The notes under the pieces are model-generated. The model made no database searches and was not told where the DNA came from. It saw only the letters and a list, made by a program, of their open reading frames with translations. Below, one piece after another: positions 24,225-31,941 of a stretch of 64,000 nucleotides of DNA. The DNA is from Clostridia bacterium (GTDB lineage Bacteria; Bacillota; Clostridia; TANB77; CAG-465): the NCBI GenBank assembly GCA_900772475.1, contig CAAHEI010000105.1, positions 1 through 64,000 on the forward strand, in the 5' to 3' direction. The position numbers were made by a program, and so were the translations under genes. How positions within the stretch are numbered: position 1 is the first letter of the stretch; each line of letters starts with the position of its first letter.

Positions 24225-25143
24225 TGAAGATTATGAAAATGTTTTAGACGGCGACATTTTGAATGTTTTACTCAAGGATAGAACGACTGGCAAAAATATA
24301 ATTTGGGCAACGGACAATTATGGATTTAGTCCAGGTGAAGAAATAAAAATTGAAAACTTGCCTTTGATAAAACCTAGATTGGAGAAAAGCAAGGAAGAAC
24401 AGCAGAAAAGGACAAAGGGTAAAGCTGAAGTATTTACTCCATCGTGGATATGCAATGATATGAATAATAACTTGACAGAAGAGTGGTTTGGTAGAAAAAA
24501 TGTTTTTAATGTATCTACCGGACGGGGATGGAAAACAAACAACGAGAAAATTTCTTTTCCTTGTGTAGAGGGTAAAAATTGGCTAGACTATGTTCGCTCC
24601 ACAGTGCTTGAAATAACTTGTGGGGAAGGGCCATTTCTTGTAAGCAGATATGATACAGTCACCGGGGAATACATAGACCCTTTTGATAGAATCGGTTTGT
24701 TAGATAGAAAAATCCGAGTGGTGAATGAAAATATTGATTTTGGTAGTGATGGTTGGTTCGAGATAATTCTTGAAGCATATAAGGCTACCTATGGTTATGA
24801 ATTTCAAGGCGATAATTTATTCCTTGCGAGAAAAAATTTATTGCTAACTTTTATAGACAATTATCAATTAAGAATAAACAAATATGTAGACAAAGAAAAA
24901 CTTTTACAAGTTGCAGAAATAATTTCGTGGAATTTGTGGCAAATGGACGGGTTAAAATATGTGATACCTAATAGTTGTAAAACCACAAATCAAGGACAAA
25001 TATCTCTTTTTACTAGTGATTCTGAGAAAGAATGTCCTGGATGTAAAGAAAATAATATTTTAAAACATACTGGAATCTATTGTAAAATAAAAGATTGGAA
25101 AACAAATTCTGTTGGAAGATTTGTAGATATTGTGAAAAAATAA
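24217..25143 (+). CDS. Restriction-modification methylase-like protein
   Basis: 308 aa from the ATG at 24217, overlapping the previous gene by 8 bp; GGGGGG lies 12 bases upstream. KGKAEVFTPSWICNDMNN is the V-F-T-P motif X-like segment of N6-adenine (type I M / IIG) methylases, and VLEITCGEGPFLVSRYD is their SAM motif I. No NPPY catalytic motif is seen, so catalysis is doubtful. The C-terminus has CPGCKENN..C, possibly zinc. It could be a decoy or regulatory relative of host methylases. Confidence 0.7.
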   Translation: MHNEDYENVLDGDILNVLLKDRTTGKNIIWATDNYGFSPGEEIKIENLPLIKPRLEKSKEEQQKRTKGKAEVFTPSWICNDMNNNLTEEWFGRKNVFNVSTGRGWKTNNEKISFPCVEGKNWLDYVRSTVLEITCGEGPFLVSRYDTVTGEYIDPFDRIGLLDRKIRVVNENIDFGSDGWFEIILEAYKATYGYEFQGDNLFLARKNLLLTFIDNYQLRINKYVDKEKLLQVAEIISWNLWQMDGLKYVIPNSCKTTNQGQISLFTSDSEKECPGCKENNILKHTGIYCKIKDWKTNSVGRFVDIVKK

Positions 25144-25163
25144 ATAAATTTTAAAAAAAATAG

Positions 25164-25192
25164 TTGACAAAATAAAAAATATGTGATATTGT
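25164..25192 (+). promoter_or_regulatory. Promoter of large ncRNA
   Basis: TTGACA (25164-25169), 17-bp spacer ending ATGTGA, TATTGT (25187-25192). The better-looking TATAAT at 25192 would give a 22-bp spacer, so TATTGT with the shared TGTGA extension is preferred. Start expected near 25199. Confidence 0.65.
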
Positions 25193-25198
25193 ATAATC

Positions 25199-25700
25199 GG
25201 TTTTTAACAAACTAAAGACTCTGGTCTATTTGGAAGACGACAAACAGGCTAGTTCAACTGAATAGACTAGAGGATTGTAAAATTCACAAAGAAAAGTGGC
25301 GTCTTACACTGAGTATTTGTGAATTTTATTTTACAATTTACAGCTCATAGCTAGAGAGCTTCAACAAAAAATAGCGGGTGAACTTGGGTGCCTATTCCTC
25401 AGTTTACTGCAGAGTGGTAACTAATCGCCATGACATGCCACAATAAATAAAGAAGGCGGGGTAGGGTTCATTCGGATGAGGGGCCTTTCACAATACCAAT
25501 GGACCGAATCGTTGGTGTGAAAGTGTGTTTGAAACAACACATCTGCAACAGGCATTGCAAAAAAAAAGACAGAAACTTCAACAAGTGGATTGTATGTTTA
25601 AGTAGCAATAAAGCAGAGTTTTCTCTTCTTTGCAAGGGGATACTCTACCTATTGCTATTTTTAACATTGCTTAACAAATGGATTGTGTATTTAATATATA
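25199..25700 (+). ncRNA. Large structured RNA, ROOL/GOLLD-type candidate
   Basis: About 500 nt with no credible ORF, its own promoter, and many strong helices: CTCTGGTCTATT with AATAGACTAGAG; TTGTAAAATTCACAAA with TTTGTGAATTTTA..TTTACAA; CTTTCACA.TACCAA with TTGGTGTGAAAG (a long hairpin near 25490-25523); TGTGTTTGAAACAACACA; AGCAATA with TATTGCT. GAAGACG (~25231) can pair with CGTCTT in the loop of the second hairpin, a pseudoknot. Near the 3' end AACAAGTGGATTGTATG and AACAAATGGATTGTGTA are imperfect direct repeats. Large ornate RNAs next to tRNAs in phages are typically ROOL or GOLLD; size favours ROOL, but the family is not proven. Confidence 0.7.
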
Positions 25701-25795
25701 TTATATAAAAGGAGAAAAATATGTTGCATTTCTTAATATGCTCAATATTATTGGCAATTTTAAAGCCGTTTTTGTTTAAAAGATAATAAAAATAT

Positions 25796-25824
25796 TTGAC
25801 AAAAATGGCAAAATGTGATATTAA
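25796..25824 (+). promoter_or_regulatory. Rightward promoter
   Basis: TTGACA (25796-25801), 17-bp spacer ending ATGTGA, TATTAA (25819-25824). It precedes the gene at 25855 and probably the tRNA. Confidence 0.6.
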
Positions 25825-25854
25825 AATTGTAGAATATGGTGTGAGGATAAATAG

Positions 25855-26205
25855 ATGAGCACGCTTTATAAGGGGAGATATTTAATAGCGATTTATGATA
25901 AGGATGATTATTTGGTTGATGTATCAGGCAATCCATCAACATTGAAATGTTTTAAAAATTCAGCCGTCGCTAGGTCCATAATTTCTAAAGTGTTTAATGG
26001 CGAAAGGAAAAATGAAAGCATACATTTTATTGATGTATTTGAAAAACATGATGATATTTTTTCCGATGAGGATAAGGTTTTTTTAGAATTTGTTGAAATG
26101 GAAAAGACATCAAAAAATACGATTGCGAGTTTTTGCAGAGAAAATAATATTAGTGAGCGCACATTTTATAGAAAAAATAGTATTCAAAAAGGAATGGAGT
26201 TGTAA
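25855..26205 (+). CDS. Small HTH-ended phage protein
   Basis: 116 aa. KGRYLIAIYDKDDYLVDVSGN at the N-terminus, and SKNTIASFCRENNISERTFYR at the C-terminus resembling a helix-turn-helix (resolvase or transposase HTH type). GAGGAT site. Between the large RNA and the tRNA. Likely a DNA-binding regulator; not identified. Confidence 0.6.
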   Translation: MSTLYKGRYLIAIYDKDDYLVDVSGNPSTLKCFKNSAVARSIISKVFNGERKNESIHFIDVFEKHDDIFSDEDKVFLEFVEMEKTSKNTIASFCRENNISERTFYRKNSIQKGMEL

Positions 26206-26208
26206 TCG

Positions 26209-26295
26209 GTGGGCATGGCGGAATCGGCAGACGCACAGGACTTAAAATCCTGAGAGAAAAATCTCGTGAGGGTTCAAATCCCTCTGCCCGCACCA
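26209..26295 (+). tRNA. tRNA-Leu (anticodon UAA)
   Basis: An 87-nt cloverleaf including encoded CCA. The acceptor GTGGGCA pairs with TGCCCGC (one G-U). Anticodon stem CAGGA/TCCTG with loop CTTAAAA (26241-26247), anticodon TAA at 26243-26245. Long class II variable arm, T-arm GAGGG-TTCAAAT-CCCTC. It reads UUA/UUG, the Leu codons favoured in this AT-rich genome. Confidence 0.96.
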
Positions 26296-26316
26296 AAAAT
26301 AAGGGGATAGAAATAA

Positions 26317-26586
26317 ATGGGTTTTGTAGATGATAAAAAGCTAGAAAGAAAAAGAATAATCAAAGATAAAATAGCGGGGATTTTTAATCGTTCTCACATA
26401 ATAGAGAATGATATTATTGTTGCTCAAAAACATATAATGCAAAAATATGGATTAAGTGCTATTGATGCACTCACTATGCTTTCAAATTTGGTTATTGACA
26501 AAAAAATAGATGTTGAACTGGATGAGTTTGAGTACAAGCATTCATTTTTAAAAGTGTATAGAATAAAAAATATTAAACAATTGTAA
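26317..26586 (+). CDS. Small hypothetical protein
   Basis: 89 aa. Basic helical N-terminus (KKLERKRIIKDKIAG) then AQKHIMQKYGLSAIDALTML, an ANTAR-like pattern of helices, but too short to be sure. AAGGGGATAG site 22 bp after the tRNA. The following 26587-26899 is non-coding: it holds TTGACA/TACATT (26605-26633), the strong promoter at 26835 and a TTATAGAAAA motif. Confidence 0.55.
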   Translation: MGFVDDKKLERKRIIKDKIAGIFNRSHIIENDIIVAQKHIMQKYGLSAIDALTMLSNLVIDKKIDVELDEFEYKHSFLKVYRIKNIKQL

Positions 26587-26834
26587 TAAAATGGCATAAA
26601 AGTGTTGACATTTTACAAATTAAATGATACATTGTTTGTGTGAACAGTTGATATATTGTTTGCGACTTCCTCATTGTGAAAGCAATCGACCCTAAATGTA
26701 TTTTTTTTAACGGCTTAGTTTGTTAGTATAATTAACATAAGAGCATATTCATTTTTTCTTACAAGGGCTGCCCTTTTTGTATTGCTTTCAAATTATTTTA
26801 AAGTCTGGTCTTTATGATCGGGCTTTATTTTTGT

Positions 26835-26863
26835 TTGACTTTTCGCACAGTTTGTGGTATAAT
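26835..26863 (+). promoter_or_regulatory. Strong rightward promoter for polymerase genes
   Basis: TTGACT (26835-26840), 17-bp spacer ending TTTGTGG, TATAAT (26858-26863). It has the same TGTGR extended -10 as the promoters at 23503, 25164 and 25796. Transcript start ~26870, 30 nt before the ATG at 26900. Confidence 0.85.
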
Positions 26864-26874
26864 ATAAATATATT

Positions 26875-26884
26875 TTATAGAAAA
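26875..26884 (+). promoter_or_regulatory. TTATAGAAAA motif
   Basis: Copy of the recurrent late-region decamer, 15 bp before the start of the RNA-polymerase-like gene. It merges with the AAAAGG ribosome-binding site. Confidence 0.4.
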
Positions 26885-26899
26885 GGTGTAGTTTCCCTG

Positions 26900-28648
26900 A
26901 TGAAAAAACTTCAACAATTTAATGTGATGGCATTCACATTTGATAGACTGAAAAATAATAATTTTAATTTAAACATCACTCCGCTAGAGGCAGAAAGAAA
27001 TGAAGAACTTATTGCTTTGGCAGACAATGAATGTCTACGTGCGATTAGAAGAATAACAAATCATCCATTCAGTGACGGCGGTGAAAACAAACTTTCAAAT
27101 TTGTTTTTAGAAAGAAAAAAGATTACAAAACAAAAAAATTCGCCAGAAAATAGAAAAAGAATTGCCGACATAAATAATGAGATTAGAGATTTACTTTATA
27201 TTCCAGATATTGTTTCTATAACAACACCTAAAAAAGCAAATTATAAAACGATTGGTAAAAATGGGTTTTATCTCAATGGTAAACATTATAGAAGATTAAT
27301 GTGTTCTGCAGCAATGGCTAGGACAAATCGTGCTTTGTTTTGTACTGATGAAATATATCCAAGTTTAGATGAAGTCTTGAGATGTGGATGCAAACAGACG
27401 AAGATTGTCCCTGCTAAATGGAATGCTTATTATAGTCTAATGAGTTCGGCAGCCTTTCAAGTTTCAACTCCTAGAGTGTGTGTAATACCTGACCTTAATA
27501 TAAAAATGTTTAAGGATGTAGATTGGTCTACACCCAACGAACATCAAGACATAATAACTCATGAAAATAAAGAATTAGAATTTAATCTTTGGGATGGTAT
27601 GGGGTTAATATCTCCTGAGCTATCTAAAACTTGGAGTGAAGAAGTTGGTTATGATGGTGTCGCTGAAAGTTTTATTGTGCGTGCACCTTTTATCAAAGGC
27701 CTAGTTGCAACTTTTGATTTTCATAGATTCTCAAAAGAAATCGCTAAAAATGATATTATAAGAGATATTTACGGCAATGAATATCATTGTGATGATATAG
27801 ATATTATTTTAACTGAAAGTCAATTCAAGCTTTGGAAAGGTTATGATAATATAGAAACCCATGAAGACGCAATGAATAAGTATGGTATTCGGTGGGGAGT
27901 AACTAAAATTGGTGCACCTGAAAAGAAAAAAACTATGAGAACCAATTATCAATTCATACAAGTACTTAATCTTGATGATAATAGTATGAAAGAATTGTGT
28001 GAACCTACTCTCAATTGGTTTAGGAATATATTTGGTGGAAGTTTTGAATATAAGTTATTATATTCTTTAGGCAAAATGGTTCGATATGATGAAGTTAGTG
28101 ACTTGTGGGGTAAGATACAAGATACTTCTATCAAGGCTTTAATGCTTGAACCTGATTTAATCCAAGATTCATACTTGACAGATAAGATAGTGAATTCGGT
28201 TAGAAAAAAAATAAAACAATCATACATTGGTAAACTTATTGTAAATGGTAGTTTTAACTTTTTGTATTTTGACCCTTATGCTTTGGCGGAATATGCATTT
28301 GGTATGGAAGTTAAGGGGTTGCTTAATGAGTTTGAATTTTATGCTGATTTTTGGTCCCAGAAAGGATGTAGTGAAATTGCAGCTCTTCGTTCTCCTATGA
28401 CTTGGAGAGCAGAAATAAATAGGTTGAAGTTATTGCATACGGAAAAAATGCAAGACTGGTATAGATATATACAAAATGGCATAATACTTAATATTTGGGG
28501 AAATGATAGAGATATATTTTCAGGTTGCGATGCGGATGGGGACACCCTTGCAACTACTGATAACCCTGTTTTTATAAACAAATGCTATGGAGGAAGACCT
28601 ATATTATATGAACACCAAGCAGCCATAAAAGAAATTATAGAAAAGTAG
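26900..28648 (+). CDS. YonO/RdRP-superfamily RNA polymerase, N-terminal subunit
   Basis: 582 aa from the ATG at 26900, the first with an AAAAGGTG site; the frame is open from 26777 but that part covers the promoter. Signatures of the single-chain double-psi beta-barrel polymerases (eukaryotic RdRP/QDE-1, phage YonO): LWDGMGLISPELSKTW (residues ~230-245, the D-G-x-G-x-I motif), ESFIVRAPFIKG (256-267, like F-Q-I-R-x-x-G-x-K-G), and the catalytic metal motif DADGD (544-548; D-b-D-G-D). The protein stops 34 residues after the catalytic loop and continues in the next gene. It should make RNA from phage DNA, perhaps late transcripts. No annotated homologue could be searched. Confidence 0.8.
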   Translation: MKKLQQFNVMAFTFDRLKNNNFNLNITPLEAERNEELIALADNECLRAIRRITNHPFSDGGENKLSNLFLERKKITKQKNSPENRKRIADINNEIRDLLYIPDIVSITTPKKANYKTIGKNGFYLNGKHYRRLMCSAAMARTNRALFCTDEIYPSLDEVLRCGCKQTKIVPAKWNAYYSLMSSAAFQVSTPRVCVIPDLNIKMFKDVDWSTPNEHQDIITHENKELEFNLWDGMGLISPELSKTWSEEVGYDGVAESFIVRAPFIKGLVATFDFHRFSKEIAKNDIIRDIYGNEYHCDDIDIILTESQFKLWKGYDNIETHEDAMNKYGIRWGVTKIGAPEKKKTMRTNYQFIQVLNLDDNSMKELCEPTLNWFRNIFGGSFEYKLLYSLGKMVRYDEVSDLWGKIQDTSIKALMLEPDLIQDSYLTDKIVNSVRKKIKQSYIGKLIVNGSFNFLYFDPYALAEYAFGMEVKGLLNEFEFYADFWSQKGCSEIAALRSPMTWRAEINRLKLLHTEKMQDWYRYIQNGIILNIWGNDRDIFSGCDADGDTLATTDNPVFINKCYGGRPILYEHQAAIKEIIEK

Positions 28649-28657
28649 GGATATTGA

Positions 28658-29731
28658 ATGAAAGAAAACGATTTGTATAAAGTAGATATTTTAGCCTTCA
28701 ACTCGCAAATAGGTTATATTACAAATTTAGGTACCACATTTTATGCTATGCAAGCACAATATCCTAAGGGAAGCCCTGAATATGAAGAGTTAGATAAAAG
28801 GTTGAAACTTTGTTGCACGTCTCAAAGTGCGGTTATTGATTCAGCAAAAGGCATTAAAGTGCGACCACTCCCAAAACATTGGACCAATTACCAAAAAATA
28901 TTAGAAACAGACACTGAAGAAGAAAAAGCACGAAAAAATTTTGAGAATAAACTTGTAATAGAGAAAAGACCTGAATTTATGAAACATCTTTATCCTCATT
29001 ATGGAAGAAAATATAAACAATTTAGGGAAGATTTTAATTTATATTCTCAAACAAAATTTGGATGTGATATAAAAGACTTAAATAAAAACGACCAAGAACA
29101 AAAACAAACTTTAGAATATTATAATCAAAAAAATCCGCTTTTAGAAAGTGATAGTGTAATGAATAAAGTTTGTAGATATATGGAAAAATCTATAAAAGAA
29201 ATAAAAGTAAATAAAGCTAAACCAAACAACCAGAAAATTTTTGAAAAACTTTATAATACAACCATTGTGCTTGATAATGATAATTTAGAAAAAATGAAAG
29301 TCGTGAAACAAGAGTATGACAATTTCAAAAAAACTAAACAACTCAAAAGCAGTGAATTTACAACCTATGAACAATATTACAAATTTTTAAGAAATAAATG
29401 TTTACAAGAGATTTCTAGTAACATACAAGAACTTGCAAATTTGGCGATATACATTTGCTATTTCTTAAATCCAACCAAGCCAAAAGATTTCTGTTGGGAT
29501 GTATTCGGTGGAGGGATTGTAGAAAATTTGAAAGAGAATCATCCAACTGCACGTATTCCTAAACCTAGTCTAACTGGCGATGTTGAATATCTTGGTGAGA
29601 GATATGAGTTTGTGGATTTTGATTATAATGCTACAGATACATTCGATAGTGAGAGCTTAAGTGATAATGATTTCGAAGCATTTGAAGACATAGATGATTT
29701 TGAGGATGGTGAAGAAGATGTTGATTTTTGA
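28658..29731 (+). CDS. RNA polymerase, C-terminal subunit (split YonO-like)
   Basis: 357 aa, starting 9 bp after the first part, AGTAGGGAT site. The opening NSQIGYITNLGTTFYAM...YPKGS then LCCTSQSAVIDSAKGIKVRP corresponds to the segment that follows D-b-D-G-D in RdRP/YonO polymerases (N-x-x-G-x-I-x-N ... S-x-A-V-D-x-x-K-x-G). The rest is helical with a very acidic C-terminus (DTFDSESLSDNDFEAFEDID). The two proteins would have to assemble. Alternatively a frameshift has split one gene, but separate RBS and start codon argue for two genes. Confidence 0.75.
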   Translation: MKENDLYKVDILAFNSQIGYITNLGTTFYAMQAQYPKGSPEYEELDKRLKLCCTSQSAVIDSAKGIKVRPLPKHWTNYQKILETDTEEEKARKNFENKLVIEKRPEFMKHLYPHYGRKYKQFREDFNLYSQTKFGCDIKDLNKNDQEQKQTLEYYNQKNPLLESDSVMNKVCRYMEKSIKEIKVNKAKPNNQKIFEKLYNTTIVLDNDNLEKMKVVKQEYDNFKKTKQLKSSEFTTYEQYYKFLRNKCLQEISSNIQELANLAIYICYFLNPTKPKDFCWDVFGGGIVENLKENHPTARIPKPSLTGDVEYLGERYEFVDFDYNATDTFDSESLSDNDFEAFEDIDDFEDGEEDVDF

Positions 29732-30461
29732 TAATGACAAACACTACCAAAATTTAATAGACAATGGTTTTGAGAAATATCCAAACAAGCGAGATTTAAT
29801 TATTCTATGCGAGCATTGGTTGGAAGATGGATTGCCTTTCAATTCTCTAAAAGATAATATAATTAATTATTGTTTCACGTGGAACAATCAATTCAATGAA
29901 GCACAAAATGAGAATTTAATACTATCTGTAATTAAACAAGTAAAACAAAACATAGAGAATGGAAAGCCTTTTGAAAATAAAAAAAATATTATATTTTATA
30001 AATCAGAGTTGGATGCTTTACTTGGAATAAAAGATAAAAAATTGCAACGAGTATTGTTTATTATGATTTCTTTGGCTAAGTGGAGAAATGCGAATTATAT
30101 TTATTTAAACAGTGGCAGTAGTATAAAATTAAAAGATATTTTTTCTTTGGCAAATATAAAATGCACGAAGAAAGAACAAATAATGTGTCTACATGAGTTA
30201 AATAAGAATGGATATACGGATGTTCAACTAAAACCTTTGTTAAAATTCATTATTCCTTGCATTGTATCTGATGGAGAAGTGGTATTATCTTTTGATATTA
30301 GTGATAATATGCTCGATGAGTTATTGAATATTACTTTACCACATTGTGAAAGATGCTGGAAATCTTTTGAAAAACAAAGTAATAAGCAAAAATATTGTAA
30401 GGAATGTGCTAAAATAGTTAAAAATGAGCAAAATAGGTCATATTTGCAAAAAGGAAAATAG
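29718..30461 (+). CDS. Zinc-ribbon phage protein
   Basis: 247 aa from the ATG at 29718 (MLIFDNDKHYQN), overlapping the polymerase gene by 14 bp; GGTGAAG precedes it. Helical middle; the C-terminal CERCWKSFEKQSNKQKYCKECA is a C-x2-C...C-x2-C zinc ribbon as found in many phage proteins just before the terminase genes. The overlap with the polymerase suggests a co-factor or regulator of transcription (inference). Confidence 0.7.
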   Translation: MLIFDNDKHYQNLIDNGFEKYPNKRDLIILCEHWLEDGLPFNSLKDNIINYCFTWNNQFNEAQNENLILSVIKQVKQNIENGKPFENKKNIIFYKSELDALLGIKDKKLQRVLFIMISLAKWRNANYIYLNSGSSIKLKDIFSLANIKCTKKEQIMCLHELNKNGYTDVQLKPLLKFIIPCIVSDGEVVLSFDISDNMLDELLNITLPHCERCWKSFEKQSNKQKYCKECAKIVKNEQNRSYLQKGK

Positions 30462-30521
30462 AAAATTGCATAAACATACACAATTTTGCATAAAAATTCT
30501 TACTTTTATATATTATATATA

Positions 30522-30530
30522 TATAGAAAA
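30522..30530 (+). promoter_or_regulatory. TATAGAAAA motif
   Basis: Partial copy (ATATAGAAAA) of the recurrent decamer, in a 140-bp gap that also holds two TTGCATAAA repeats (30466, 30489). About 70 bp before the next gene. Confidence 0.3.
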
Positions 30531-30600
30531 TTGGACCAAAATAAAATTTACTATGTAAAATTTATAAAAAAATCTTAAAATGGAAAAGGAATTACTAAAA

Positions 30601-30957
30601 ATGGGTAAAAAGAAACTTGATTTTGAAAAATTATATAATGAATTAAGTCAAAAATATTCTGATACGCTTGAGAAGTTAGAAACATACGAACTTAAAGTTG
30701 TTCCTAAGTTTAGTGTTGGACAAACAATTTATGCAATACATCCAGCAAATGAAGAACCTTTGGAATTAGTCGTTGACAGTATAGAAATAACAAAATTGGG
30801 AATATTCTATAATGAGTTTGTAGATGAAAATACTATGAAGTATATGCCAGAATTATTTTGCTACGACAACTTGACCGAAGCAAAAGAAAATTTGGAAAAC
30901 TTGAAAAACAACAAAGGTTTGTTAAATTTAATGGCAAATCAAAATATAAAAAAATAA
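30601..30957 (+). CDS. Hypothetical phage protein
   Basis: 118 aa from the ATG at 30601, preceded by AAGGAA at good spacing (a second ATG at 30580 has none). Coiled-coil N-terminus (FEKLYNELSQKYSDTLEKLE) then a beta-rich KFSVGQTIYAIHP...IEITKLGIFYNEF part, like the small KOW/SH3-like phage proteins. A terminator-like hairpin follows. Confidence 0.6.
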   Translation: MGKKKLDFEKLYNELSQKYSDTLEKLETYELKVVPKFSVGQTIYAIHPANEEPLELVVDSIEITKLGIFYNEFVDENTMKYMPELFCYDNLTEAKENLENLKNNKGLLNLMANQNIKK

Positions 30958-30962
30958 AAAAT

Positions 30963-30997
30963 ACGAAAGGCACCTAATTTGTTGGTGTCTTTTTCGT
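30963..30997 (+). terminator. Rho-independent terminator
   Basis: ACGAAAGGCACC, loop TAATTTGTT, GGTGTCTTTTTCGT: a GGCACC/GGTGTC stem extended by CGAAA/TTTCG around a T-run, directly after the preceding gene stop. Confidence 0.65.
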
Positions 30998-31009
30998 TAG
31001 GGGGAATTT

Positions 31010-31807
31010 ATGAAAAATTATATTTGTTATCCAATGACACCAAAAGTGTCTAGTCGTTTTATTAGTAAGGTTAGAGTGTCTAGTGGGGAATTAACCCCAG
31101 GAAGTGCAATTATTGCAGACATATTAGATAATTCCTTAATTGGTAATTATGAAACATATTCACCAAGAACTGCAACTGCTAATGATTTAGGTAGCAAATT
31201 TTTTGCTTTGGTTTTGAACGATGGATTTGAGACATTAGAAGATAATCGTAGACCTGATGGCCAACCCAACTATTTTACTTATAAATATAAAGTTGGCGAT
31301 GTCGCTCCTATATTATTTTTAGATAACCATATGGAATATAATATTGGTGTAGATTGTATAGCCGATAATACAAAAAATCTTGCAATCGTTGGGAATTATC
31401 TTGTCCCTGTCGCTGGTTCTACTATGCTAAATGCTGTCGCTTCTATTCCAAGTGGTACATTTGTTGGTTTAAAAATTTTGGCATTAAGAAGTACTCCTAT
31501 GGGTGGAGATTTCGGTGGACAATTCTCTTTGAGTTTTGTGTGTACACCAATTTTTGTCGATGGTAAAGTTTCTCCTATCAAATATGATTTAACTGTAAAT
31601 CAAGGTGAAGGTACTACATTAACAATTAAACGAGGCGAAGAAACATTACAAGCAGGTACGGGAGTATTAAATGCTGGTGATACTTTAACTATTTCTTCTA
31701 CTCCTGAAGGATCTAAATTACGAATCAATGGTGAAGAATGGGCAAATCCTAGCACTTATATTGTAGCTGGTAATGTGACAGTTGTTTCTACTGCAAATGG
31801 TGGATAA
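31010..31807 (+). CDS. Head-decoration paralogue with extra C-terminal domain
   Basis: 265 aa. Residues 1-180 are clearly related to the protein before the capsid gene (38824-39381): TPKVSSRFISKVRVSSGELTPG, LNDGFETLEDNRRPDGQPNY, SIPSGTFVGLKI. Residues ~190-265 form an added beta domain (YDLTVNQGEGTTLTIKRGEE, LNAGDTLTISSTPEGSKLRING) like InlB/Ig-type repeats. GGGGG site, flanked by terminators on both sides, so a free-standing transcription unit. Probably a minor or alternative decoration protein displayed on the capsid. Confidence 0.7.
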   Translation: MKNYICYPMTPKVSSRFISKVRVSSGELTPGSAIIADILDNSLIGNYETYSPRTATANDLGSKFFALVLNDGFETLEDNRRPDGQPNYFTYKYKVGDVAPILFLDNHMEYNIGVDCIADNTKNLAIVGNYLVPVAGSTMLNAVASIPSGTFVGLKILALRSTPMGGDFGGQFSLSFVCTPIFVDGKVSPIKYDLTVNQGEGTTLTIKRGEETLQAGTGVLNAGDTLTISSTPEGSKLRINGEEWANPSTYIVAGNVTVVSTANGG

Positions 31808-31817
31808 TAAAAATCAC

Positions 31818-31841
31818 AAAGGGCTCGTATGAGCTCTTTTC
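31818..31841 (+). terminator. Rho-independent terminator
   Basis: AAAGGGCTC-GTAT-GAGCTCTTTTC: a nine-base stem with a four-base loop and T-run after the decoration paralogue gene. A second small dyad GGGTC-GT-GACCC follows near 31868. Confidence 0.85.
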
Positions 31842-31904
31842 TCATTGCTGACATTTTGTGTCCTAGTGGGGTCGTGACCCAAAGTGATGACAATTTTAAA
31901 ATTA

Positions 31905-31929
31905 TTATAGAAAAATTTATTATAGAAAA
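31905..31929 (+). promoter_or_regulatory. Two tandem TTATAGAAAA motifs
   Basis: Exact copies at 31905-31914 and 31920-31929, directly downstream of the terminator and 13 bp before the terminase operon. No sigma-A -35/-10 pair is seen here, so these are candidate phage-polymerase promoters. Confidence 0.45.
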
Positions 31930-31941
31930 GGTGGTGTACCT

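Noticed and set aside
25192..25197. TATAAT as -10 of the ncRNA promoter
   Set aside because: The spacer to TTGACA would be 22 bp; TATTGT at 25187 with 17 bp and the shared TGTGA extension fits better.
25499..25708. A 69-codon rightward ORF inside the large RNA
   Set aside because: It has no ribosome-binding site, low-complexity Leu/Ile end, and overlaps strong RNA helices.
28640..28660. Programmed frameshift joining the two RNA-polymerase genes
   Set aside because: The second gene has its own Shine-Dalgarno and ATG nine bases after the first stop; no slippery site is visible.
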